Shown here: positions 27,992 through 35,695 of the stretch, piece after piece
How the letters are laid out: every line of letters begins with the position of its first letter
How positions within the stretch are numbered: the stretch's first letter is position 1
Assembly: GCF_900176345.1 (NCBI RefSeq)
Contig: NZ_FWXU01000004.1
Location: 62,001 to 126,000, forward strand
DNA from: Rhizobium sp. RU36D
GTDB taxonomy: Bacteria; Pseudomonadota; Alphaproteobacteria; Rhizobiales; Rhizobiaceae
DNA length: 64,000 nucleotides
Direction of reading: 5' to 3'
Notes under the pieces: generated by a model
Databases searched by the model: none
The model's input: the letters and a program-made list of their open reading frames with translations, nothing else
Told to the model about the DNA's origin: nothing
Translations under genes and position numbers: made by a program

Positions 27992-28123
27992 TCAAAAAAT
28001 TACCGCAGATGGCCTTGATGCGGTAAAGTTCCACACGACGGAGCTCAAGCACTACGCTGAAAGCGCCGGAACAAGGGCACTATCGGTTGCCGCAACGCTG
28101 ACTGCGGCTCTACGGGGTTAGAA

Positions 28124-29344
28124 ATGGAAGAATTTCATAAAGTCCGGCGTCTGCCGCCCTACGTCTTCGAACAGGTAAACCGTTTGAAGGCCAGCGCGCG
28201 AGCGGGCGGCGCCGACATTATCGACCTCGGCATGGGCAATCCGGACCTTCCGACCCCCAAGGCGATCGTCGACAAGCTTTGCGAAGTCGTTCAGGACCCG
28301 CGCACCCACCGCTACTCGGCCTCCAAGGGTATCCCCGGCCTGCGCCGCGCCCAGGCAAGCTATTATGCCCGCCGTTTCGGCGTAAAGCTGAACCCGGATA
28401 CCCAGGTCGTGGCGACGCTCGGCTCCAAGGAAGGCTTTGCCAACATGGCGCAGGCGATCACCGCGCCTGGCGACGTGGTGCTCTGCCCGAACCCGACCTA
28501 TCCCATCCACGCCTTCGGCTTCCTGATGGCGGGTGGCGTGATTCGCTCCATGTCGGTCGAGCCGGACGAGAGCTTCTTCCCGCCGCTCGAGCGCGCCGTG
28601 CGCCACTCGATCCCGAAGCCGCTGGCGCTGATCATCAACTATCCGTCCAACCCGACGGCCCATGTGGCAAGCCTCGACTTCTACAAGGACGTCATCGCCT
28701 TTGCCCGTAAGCACGACATCATCGTGCTGTCGGACCTGGCCTACTCGGAAATCTATTTCGACGAGAACAATCCGCCGCCGTCGGTTCTGCAGGTGCAAGG
28801 CGCCATGGATGTGGCGGTGGAATTCACCTCCATGTCCAAGACCTTCTCCATGCCGGGCTGGCGCATTGGCTTTGCCGTGGGCAATGAGCGGCTTATCTCG
28901 GCACTGACCCGCGTGAAGTCCTATCTGGACTACGGCGCATTCACGCCGATCCAGGTTGCCGCGACCCATGCGCTGAACGGCGACGGCTCCGACATCGCGG
29001 AAGTCCGCAATGTCTATAAGCGCCGCCGTGACGTGATGGTCGACGCATTCGGCAAGGCTGGCTTCGAAGTGCCGCCGCCGGCTGCGACCATGTTTGCCTG
29101 GGCCAAGATCCCCGAGCAGTTTCGTCATTTGGGCTCGCTCGAATTCTCGAAGCTGCTGGTCGAGAAGGCCGATGTCGCTGTGGCTCCGGGCATCGGTTTC
29201 GGCGAAATGGGCGACGATTACGTGCGTCTGGCGCTGGTCGAGAACGAACATCGCATCCGCCAGGCTGCGCGCAACATCAAGAAGTTCTTCTCGACGGCCG
29301 ACGACAGCCTTCACAACGTCATCGCGCTCAACGCGCATCGTTGA
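28124..29344 (+). CDS. alaC: AlaC-type class I/II aminotransferase
   Basis: A PLP-dependent aminotransferase of the AlaC (YfdZ) group, often labelled LL-diaminopimelate aminotransferase in rhizobia. The diagnostic start RRLPPYVF, IIDLGMGNPDLPTP, the PLP lysine in SMSKTFSMPGWRIGF and the C-terminal VRLALVENEHRIRQA segment are intact over 406 residues. E. coli AlaC makes alanine from pyruvate and glutamate. The substrate here is inferred from that similarity. It precedes hom by 65 bp on the same strand, a frequent arrangement that suggests amino-acid biosynthesis. Confidence 0.87.
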   Translation: MEEFHKVRRLPPYVFEQVNRLKASARAGGADIIDLGMGNPDLPTPKAIVDKLCEVVQDPRTHRYSASKGIPGLRRAQASYYARRFGVKLNPDTQVVATLGSKEGFANMAQAITAPGDVVLCPNPTYPIHAFGFLMAGGVIRSMSVEPDESFFPPLERAVRHSIPKPLALIINYPSNPTAHVASLDFYKDVIAFARKHDIIVLSDLAYSEIYFDENNPPPSVLQVQGAMDVAVEFTSMSKTFSMPGWRIGFAVGNERLISALTRVKSYLDYGAFTPIQVAATHALNGDGSDIAEVRNVYKRRRDVMVDAFGKAGFEVPPPAATMFAWAKIPEQFRHLGSLEFSKLLVEKADVAVAPGIGFGEMGDDYVRLALVENEHRIRQAARNIKKFFSTADDSLHNVIALNAHR

Positions 29345-29409
29345 TCTCTCATTTCCCGGCGGGCCGCTCGTGCCCGCCGCTCCCATGTTTCTTATGACAG
29401 GATTGACCT

Positions 29410-30732
29410 ATGGCAGATGCCCTTCGTATCGGCATTGCGGGCTTGGGCACGGTTGGTGCCTCCCTCGTGCGTATTCTTCAGCAGCGCCGCAACGAGCTTG
29501 CCATTTCCTGCGGTCGCGCCATTCAGATCGTGGCGGTCTCCGCGCGTGACCGCAACAAGGATCGCGGCGTCGATCTTTCCGGTGTCGAATGGTTCGCCGA
29601 TCCGCTCGATCTAGCGGCGAATGCCCAAATCGACGTCTTCGTGGAACTGGTGGGTGGCGCCGAAGGTGCGGCCGAAGCCTCTGTTCGCGCGGCGCTCGCT
29701 CGCGGCCTGCATGTCGTGACCGCCAACAAGGCGCTGCTTGCCAAGCACGGTGTCGAACTGGCCAAGCTTGCCGAGGAAAAGGGCGCGCTTCTCAATTACG
29801 AAGCTGCCGTTGCCGGGGGCATTCCGGTCATCAAGGCGGTGCGTGAATCCCTGACGGGCAATAGCTTCTCGCGCGTCTACGGCATCATGAACGGCACCTG
29901 CAACTACATCCTGACCAAGATGGAGAAGGAAGGCCTGTCCTTCGCAGAGTGCCTGAGGGAAGCTCAGCGGCTCGGCTATGCCGAGGCTGACCCGGCTTTC
30001 GATATTGAGGGCAACGATACCGCCCACAAGCTGGCGATTCTGACGACGCTTGCCTTCGGCAGCGAGATTGCGGCGGACGACATCTATCTCGAAGGCATCA
30101 CCAATATCTCGATCGACGACATCCATGCGGCCGCCGATCTCGGCTATCGCATCAAGCTGCTTGGTGTCGCGCAGCGCACGGAGAGCGGCATCGAGCAGCG
30201 GGTGCATCCAACCATGGTGCCGCTCGATTCGGTTATTGCCCAGGTCGATGGCGTCACCAATGCCGTGGCGCTTGAATCCGATATTCTCGGCGAATTGTTG
30301 ATGGTTGGCCCCGGTGCCGGCGGCAATGCCACGGCGTCGGCTGTGCTGGGTGATATCGCTGATATCGCCAAGAGCCGTCCCGGTGCCCAGCAGGTGCCGG
30401 TTCTCGGCCGTCCGGCGCATTTGCTGGAGCCCTATCGCCAAGCGGCAATGCAGAGCCACGAAGGCGGCTATTTCATCCGCCTGACGGTACTCGATCGCAC
30501 CGGTGTCTTCGCCAGTGTCGCCACGCGCATGGCCGAGAATGGCATCTCGCTGGAATCGATCGTGCAGCGGTCGAAGACGCCCGTGGTATCAGGCGCGCCC
30601 CAGACCATCATTCTTGTCACCCATGCCACGATGGAAGCGTCCGTGCGCAAGGCAGTGAATTCGATCAAGGGCGAAGGCTATCTTGTGGGCGAACCGCAGG
30701 TCATCCGCATCGAGCGGCCAAAGGCTGCCTAA
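29410..30732 (+). CDS. hom: Homoserine dehydrogenase
   Basis: Reduces aspartate semialdehyde to homoserine on the way to threonine and methionine. NAD(P)-binding GLGTVGASLV is at about 11-20, the catalytic region holds YEAAVAGGIPVI and GIMNGTCNYIL, and an ACT regulatory domain occupies about 350-430 (VLDRTGVFASVATRMAENGISLESI), consistent with feedback control by threonine. Length of 440 is normal. A strong terminator follows. Confidence 0.96.
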   Translation: MADALRIGIAGLGTVGASLVRILQQRRNELAISCGRAIQIVAVSARDRNKDRGVDLSGVEWFADPLDLAANAQIDVFVELVGGAEGAAEASVRAALARGLHVVTANKALLAKHGVELAKLAEEKGALLNYEAAVAGGIPVIKAVRESLTGNSFSRVYGIMNGTCNYILTKMEKEGLSFAECLREAQRLGYAEADPAFDIEGNDTAHKLAILTTLAFGSEIAADDIYLEGITNISIDDIHAAADLGYRIKLLGVAQRTESGIEQRVHPTMVPLDSVIAQVDGVTNAVALESDILGELLMVGPGAGGNATASAVLGDIADIAKSRPGAQQVPVLGRPAHLLEPYRQAAMQSHEGGYFIRLTVLDRTGVFASVATRMAENGISLESIVQRSKTPVVSGAPQTIILVTHATMEASVRKAVNSIKGEGYLVGEPQVIRIERPKAA

Positions 30733-30757
30733 GGCCTGTTCGCTTTGGAAAACGACG

Positions 30758-30790
30758 CGCCGGTTGCTCTCCAGCAGCCGGCGTTTTCTT
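30758..30790 (+). terminator. Rho-independent terminator of hom
   Basis: CGCCGGTTGCT pairs with AGCAGCCGGCG (one G-T) around CTCC-type loop bases and is followed by TTTTCTTTT. Confidence 0.9.
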
Positions 30791-31021
30791 TTGTGCATCT
30801 GTCCGCATGCTTGACGGATCCTTAAAGCCCCTCTCGGCCCGCGAGACACTTGCCCGTCTGGTGTCTCCAATTGGGGCTGTTTTCCACGACAGTTCCGTCT
30901 CGGGCACCGATTGCCTCAAATTTTAGCGGTTATCATAACGATATATGAGCTTATCTGGATGTAGCCTCCTATTGCGCGCCAGAAACGATGTTTGGGCGAG
31001 CGCAATCGAGGAGTTGAAGCC

Positions 31022-31243
31022 GTGTTGTCGCAAACCAATGGAGTACCAAACGCAGCGGTGATCTCGGCGGCAACGCAGGAGATCAAGCCCACCAACCGCA
31101 TGCATTGGCTCTATGACGAAGGCCTCCGTGAAGACATCGCCGAGGACGACGACTTCGAAGGCAGCCGCAACTGGGCCGTTATCCTCGTGCTTCTGGCACT
31201 TTCCCTGTCTCCCATCGCCGCCATGCTGATGCTGCTGCTGTAG
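31022..31243 (+). CDS. Small acidic membrane protein, tandem family member 1
   Basis: A 73-residue protein from GTG 31022, preceded by GAGGAG at 31008-31013; TTG 30992 is a weaker alternative. It has a soluble N-terminal half, an acidic stretch with EDDDFEGSRNWAVILVL, then one C-terminal membrane helix ending the protein. I do not recognise the family. The same acidic-SRNW-helix block recurs in the next two small genes, so these are tandem paralogues. The upstream 289 bp after the hom terminator hold no other gene that I can support. Confidence 0.68.
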   Translation: MLSQTNGVPNAAVISAATQEIKPTNRMHWLYDEGLREDIAEDDDFEGSRNWAVILVLLALSLSPIAAMLMLLL

Positions 31244-31463
31244 GGCTGTGCCCGCTCTGGCGGCAAGAAATCTCGCTGCATTGCGGGACCGTAAGCCCTG
31301 AGTGACGGCGAATCGTCGCATTGCAATATCTATATGGGGTAATATCCATTTAAAGTCAGTCTGTTGTGGCGAATTCCGCATCTGGATGTCAGTCGTGCAG
31401 TCGATTCCTCTCGTTATCAGGGCTACTGTCTTTTCAGTAGTAAATCTGTAGGGGGAGCCAACC

Positions 31464-31763
31464 ATGACGGGTCGCCGCAAGGCCGCGTCTTGTGCATGTG
31501 TGTCATTCATGCCGATCAAGCTGTGGTTCCCCGCGTCAAGAGCAACGGGCGCATCTGATAGCGATGATACCTCTAGACCATCAGCCGCAGAGACGCTTCC
31601 AACTGTAGCAGAGTCTCCCAGGAGTTGGTTGTACGAGGACGGCCCGGAGGAGGGGCCGGCCGAAGACGACGATTTCGAGGGGAGCCGCAACTGGGCTGTT
31701 ATCCTCGTGCTGGCAGCCCTGGTGCTGCTGCCCATCATTGGCCTGATCGTGCTCCTTCTCTAG
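31464..31763 (+). CDS. Small acidic membrane protein, tandem family member 2
   Basis: A 99-residue protein from ATG 31464 (AGGGGGAG upstream). The N-terminal 50 residues are unlike member 1, but the C-terminal half shares SWLYEDG, AEDDDFEGSRNWAVILVL and a terminal membrane helix. The 50-base stretch coding for that block is nearly the same in the two genes, which indicates a fairly recent duplication. Function unknown. Confidence 0.65.
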   Translation: MTGRRKAASCACVSFMPIKLWFPASRATGASDSDDTSRPSAAETLPTVAESPRSWLYEDGPEEGPAEDDDFEGSRNWAVILVLAALVLLPIIGLIVLLL

Positions 31764-31903
31764 GCAGATGCCGCTACATGTCCATTTTTAGTCGGCCTCT
31801 TCCAGCAATTTCTACTTCTAGGCTGGATTATTGGCTCGCATCTTCCCGATCCGCGCGTTACTCTTCTGCTCTGGGGGAAGTCGGTTCTGGGGAGGAGCCC
31901 ATC

Positions 31904-32104
31904 ATGATCGATCGCGGCGGCGTTAAATCCGTTCCATCCGTTCCGTTGAAGTCGAGCGGTGCGCGCGTTGTTGCCAGTTCCATGGACATGCGTCTTCGGG
32001 ACGAGGACGATCGGGACGGCGGTCGAAACTGGGCTTTGATTCTCTTGTTTTCGGCGATGTTCTCCGGACCGGTCTGGCCCTACCTGATGTTCCTGGCCAT
32101 CTGA
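31904..32104 (+). CDS. Small acidic membrane protein, tandem family member 3
   Basis: A 66-residue protein from ATG 31904 with an excellent GGAGGAG site at 31891-31897. It is a divergent third member: LRDEDDRDGGRNWALILLF replaces the acidic-SRNW block, again followed by a single terminal membrane helix. Function unknown. recJ begins 123 bp downstream. Confidence 0.62.
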   Translation: MIDRGGVKSVPSVPLKSSGARVVASSMDMRLRDEDDRDGGRNWALILLFSAMFSGPVWPYLMFLAI

Positions 32105-32227
32105 TCGATCCTTCGTTTCGACCATCGGCCTTCGTTTCCGGTTGAATGTCCGGTTTCATGCATTGCGGGACTGTTGCAAGCGCAAGCCTCTCTGTAGAAG
32201 GGAGGCTTGAACTGTTTTGGTGGGTGC

Positions 32228-34030
32228 ATGTCAGGTCAGGTCGATCCCGTACCGCGGGCCTTTCTCGGGGTGGAACGCTCCGCAAATGGACAGAGATGGA
32301 TGTCGCGCCTGGACCAGGCGGCCGAGAACCGCGCGCTGGCCATGGCGCAGGTTCATGGATTGCCGGATCTCGTCTGCCGCGTGCTGGCCGGCCGCGGGGT
32401 CAGCCTGGATGAGGCACCGGCATTTCTGGATCCGACACTGCGCAACCTCATGCCGGATCCCGCCACCCTGACGGATTGTCTCAAGGCGGCGGAGCGATTG
32501 GCAGATGCGGTCGCCGCGGGTGAAAAGGTCGCCATCTTCGGAGACTATGACGTCGATGGGGCCGCGTCTTCGGCGCTGATGCATCGCTTCCTGGCGCATT
32601 TTGGCATCGATGCACCGATCTATATCCCGGACCGGATCTTCGAAGGCTATGGCCCCAATCCCACGGCGATCGGGCAATTGATCGACAATGGCGCGCAGGT
32701 GATCGTGACCGTCGACTGTGGGTCGACCAGTCAAGAGGCGCTGGCCGTGGCGGCCGAGCGCGGTGTCGATGTCGTGGTCATCGACCACCATCAGATGGCC
32801 CATGCGATGCCGCCATGCCATGCGCTGGTCAATCCCAACCGGGAGGACGACCTGTCGGGGCAGGGCCATCTCTGCGCGGCGGGCGTGGTGTTCCTGGTGC
32901 TGGTAGCGACGCTGAAGATCTTGCGGTCGAGGGGTGATCGCCGCGCCCATCTCTTGGATCTGCTGACCTTCCTGGATCTCGTCGCGCTGGCGACCGTCTG
33001 CGATGTCGTTCCGCTGAAGGGCCTGAACCGTGCCTATGTCGTCAAGGGCTTGATTGCCGCCCGGCATATGAAGAATGCCGGACTGGCGGCGCTCTTGAAG
33101 GTCTCCGGCATCGGCGGACCGGTGACGCCCTATCACCTCGGTTTTCTCGTCGGTCCACGCATCAATGCCGGGGGCCGCATCAGCGACGCCGCCCTGGGAA
33201 GCCGGTTGTTGACGGTGGATGATCCGGCCACGGCCGACGAGATCGCCGATCGGCTCGACGGACTGAACCGCGAGCGCCAGGTCATGGAGGCGTCCATGCT
33301 GGCCGAGGCAGAGGCCGAGGCTGCCATGGCCTATGGCGACGGCGAGACGGCATCGGTGATCGTCACCGCCCGTGACAACTGGCATCCCGGGATTGTCGGA
33401 CTGTTGGCGGCGCGATTGAAGGAACGGTTCCAACGACCGGCCTTCGCCATAGCCTTTGATCCTTCTGGCAAAGGCACGGGTTCCGGCCGCTCGATCAACG
33501 GCTTCGACATCGGCAGCATGGTTCGGGCGGCGGTTGACCAGGGGCTGCTGGTCAAGGGCGGCGGACATGCCATGGCGGCAGGCCTCACCGTGGATAGACC
33601 CAATCTCGGCAAGCTGAGAGCCTTCTTCGACGAAGCATCGGAGAAGACGGTCGCCGCACTGTCGGCAAACCGCACACTGAAGATCGACGGCGCGCTGGGT
33701 GCTTCAGGTGCGACCCTGGAACTGATCGATGTGTTGGAGACGGCAGGTCCCTATGGCTCCGGCCATTCGCAACCGATTTTTGCGCTTCCTGCCCACCGGG
33801 TGCGGGACGCAAGGCCTGTAGGTGCGACCCATGTCAAGGTGACCCTCGAGGCCCAGGACGGCACGCGTCTGGAGGCGATTGCCTTCCGCGCTGCAGGGAC
33901 GGCGCTTGGCGACCTGCTGATGACATCCCGAGGTCAGCAATTGCATGTGGCCGGTACGATCGGCGCCGATCATTGGCAGGGTAGCCGCCGCATCCAGATG
34001 CGCATCATTGATGCCGCCAAGGCCTTCTGA
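32228..34030 (+). CDS. recJ: Single-stranded-DNA-specific exonuclease RecJ
   Basis: A 5'-3' exonuclease for recombination and mismatch repair. From ATG 32228 (600 residues) the DHH-family motifs are GDYDVDG (105-111) and IDHHQ (185-189), with GGHAMAAGL in the DHHA1 domain further on, then an OB-fold tail. An upstream TTG at 32207 could add seven residues. A hairpin (CAAGCCTC and complement, 32183-32209) sits just before the gene and may affect expression. Confidence 0.95.
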   Translation: MSGQVDPVPRAFLGVERSANGQRWMSRLDQAAENRALAMAQVHGLPDLVCRVLAGRGVSLDEAPAFLDPTLRNLMPDPATLTDCLKAAERLADAVAAGEKVAIFGDYDVDGAASSALMHRFLAHFGIDAPIYIPDRIFEGYGPNPTAIGQLIDNGAQVIVTVDCGSTSQEALAVAAERGVDVVVIDHHQMAHAMPPCHALVNPNREDDLSGQGHLCAAGVVFLVLVATLKILRSRGDRRAHLLDLLTFLDLVALATVCDVVPLKGLNRAYVVKGLIAARHMKNAGLAALLKVSGIGGPVTPYHLGFLVGPRINAGGRISDAALGSRLLTVDDPATADEIADRLDGLNRERQVMEASMLAEAEAEAAMAYGDGETASVIVTARDNWHPGIVGLLAARLKERFQRPAFAIAFDPSGKGTGSGRSINGFDIGSMVRAAVDQGLLVKGGGHAMAAGLTVDRPNLGKLRAFFDEASEKTVAALSANRTLKIDGALGASGATLELIDVLETAGPYGSGHSQPIFALPAHRVRDARPVGATHVKVTLEAQDGTRLEAIAFRAAGTALGDLLMTSRGQQLHVAGTIGADHWQGSRRIQMRIIDAAKAF

Positions 34031-34054
34031 ATCGGTTTATGAAAGCCATGAATC

Positions 34055-34088
34055 AAAACAGCATGTTGTCGATGCAACATGCTGTTTT
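34055..34088. terminator. Bidirectional terminator between recJ and rhaI
   Basis: A perfect 14-bp stem (AAAACAGCATGTTG and complement) around a six-base loop is flanked by A-rich and T-rich runs, fitting both converging genes. Confidence 0.92.
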
Positions 34089-34115
34089 TTATTGTTTATC
34101 GCTGGTCTATCAGGT

Positions 34116-35408
34116 TCAGACGATGCCGCCCGAGCCGCCCTTGACCGCGGGCCGTTCGGCAGCGACCTTGGCACGGTAGCCGCTGGCCCTGTAGGTCGCG
34201 ATCGGATCGATGGCACCACCCGCGCGGCGGCGAGCTTCGGCCAGGATCGGCTCCACGTCGGTGCGATAGGCACGCTTCAATGTCTCCGATGCCATCAGGG
34301 CATCATTGCCGTTCTGGAAGCCTTCGAGCGCCACGCGGTCGACGATCAACGCCTGGGCATAGGCGCGGCGGATTTCGTTGGCGCTGGAAATCAGGCTCTC
34401 GATCGGATCCGTGACATTGTGCGACTGGTCGATCATGTGGGCGGGGTGGAAGCCCTTCACCCCACGATGCTCGGCATCAACCAACTCGTTGAACACCAGG
34501 AACAGGCGATAGGGCTCGATCGCGCCGGCATCCAGATCGTCGTCGCCATATTTTGAATCGTTGAAGTGGAAGCCGCCGAGCTTGCCGAACTGAATGAGGC
34601 GGGCGACGATCATCTCGATATTGGTGTTCGGCGCATGGTGGCCGAGGTCCACGAGGCAGAAAGCCTTGTCACCCAGCGTCTGGGCAATCAGCAGATTGGT
34701 ACCCCAATCCTGGACCACCGTCGAATAGAAGGCCGGCTCATACATCTTGTGTTCGCTGAAGATGCGCCAGTCATCAGGCAGCTTCTTGTAGATCTCGCCC
34801 ATGGCGGCGAGATAACGCTCGAAGCTCTTGGTGAAATTCGTCTGGCCGGGGAAGTTCGAGCCATCGCCGATCCATACCGTCAGCGCCTTGGAACCAAGCG
34901 CCTCGCCGATCTCGATGCATTCGATATTGTGCTCGACAGCCTGGGCGCGCGTGCCGGCGTCGACATGGCTGAGCGAGCCATACTTGTAGGAATGTGCTTG
35001 CTCCGGCGCATCCGAGAAGGTGTTCGAATTCATCGCGTCGAAGCCAAGGCCCAGCGAATCGCCCTTGGCCTTCAACGCCGTCGGGTCGGCCTTGTCCCAG
35101 GGGATATGCAGCGAGACAGTCGGCGTGGCGCGCGTCAACTCATTGATGACAGAGCAGTCCTCGAGTTTGTCGAAGATGTTGCGCGGTTCGCCCAGCCCGG
35201 GAAAGCGGGCAAAGCGCGTGCCGCCGGTGCCCACGCCCCAGGAGGGAACGGCGACGTGGAATTCCGCTACCTTGGAGGTGATGGCCTCGATATCGATATC
35301 GGCGCGGGCCAGCTTTTCCCCGAGCGCCTGGTAGTCAGACATAAGGGCGGCGGCGCGCTTGTCGTTTTCGCTGCCGATCACGTCAGATGAAATTTTCGTG
35401 TCCGTCAT
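34116..35408 (-). CDS. rhaI: L-rhamnose isomerase, rhizobial RhaI type
   Basis: Converts L-rhamnose to L-rhamnulose. It is a TIM-barrel sugar isomerase of the RhaI type found in the Rhizobium leguminosarum rhamnose locus (LSHVDAG, FSEHKMYEPAFYSTV, VDLGHHAPNTNIE and GGFHFNDSKYGDDDLD carry likely metal and substrate residues). ATG 35408 with GGAGGAG upstream gives 430 residues; the frame stays open to 35444 without family sequence. It is transcribed in the same direction as rhaD, but a small gene on the opposite strand lies between them. Confidence 0.92.
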   Translation of the reverse strand: MTDTKISSDVIGSENDKRAAALMSDYQALGEKLARADIDIEAITSKVAEFHVAVPSWGVGTGGTRFARFPGLGEPRNIFDKLEDCSVINELTRATPTVSLHIPWDKADPTALKAKGDSLGLGFDAMNSNTFSDAPEQAHSYKYGSLSHVDAGTRAQAVEHNIECIEIGEALGSKALTVWIGDGSNFPGQTNFTKSFERYLAAMGEIYKKLPDDWRIFSEHKMYEPAFYSTVVQDWGTNLLIAQTLGDKAFCLVDLGHHAPNTNIEMIVARLIQFGKLGGFHFNDSKYGDDDLDAGAIEPYRLFLVFNELVDAEHRGVKGFHPAHMIDQSHNVTDPIESLISSANEIRRAYAQALIVDRVALEGFQNGNDALMASETLKRAYRTDVEPILAEARRRAGGAIDPIATYRASGYRAKVAAERPAVKGGSGGIV

Positions 35409-35487
35409 TCTTTTCTCCTCCCGCCCGCGAACGATCGTCGCCATCTAAGCGTTGTCAGTCAATTCGTCACTCAATCACGAGGCATTC

Positions 35488-35646
35488 ATGGACGTCGTAC
35501 GAATCTTGCTCGCCATTATCCTGCCGCCTGTGGGCGTGTTTCTTCAGGTGGGCATCGGTCTGCATTTCTGGTTGAACATCCTGCTGACCATCTTCGGCTA
35601 TGTGCCCGGCATCATCCACGCCATCTGGGTCATTCTCCGCAAATAA
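35488..35646 (+). CDS. YqaE/Pmp3 family membrane protein
   Basis: A 52-residue protein with the two hydrophobic helices of the Pmp3/UPF0057 family: ILPPVGVFLQVGIG, then WLNILLTIFGYVPGIIHAIW. In other organisms such proteins respond to salt or cold and modulate membrane potential. ATG 35488 follows CGAGG. It is on the plus strand in the gap between rhaD and rhaI, which run the other way, so it is not part of the rhamnose operon. Confidence 0.9.
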   Translation: MDVVRILLAIILPPVGVFLQVGIGLHFWLNILLTIFGYVPGIIHAIWVILRK

Positions 35647-35655
35647 GCGGTCACC

Positions 35656-35677
35656 GCCGCGGCATTCGCGCCGCGGC
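35656..35677. terminator. GC hairpin between the Pmp3 gene and rhaD
   Basis: Two copies of the self-complementary GCCGCGGC flank six bases, between convergent stop codons. There is no T run, so its role as terminator is tentative. Confidence 0.4.
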
Positions 35678-35695
35678 AGGTCCTGGGAGAAGATG

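Noticed and set aside
28124-29344. LL-diaminopimelate aminotransferase
   Set aside because: The N-terminal RRLPPYVF and the whole pattern match AlaC/YfdZ better; a role in lysine synthesis is not supported by neighbours.
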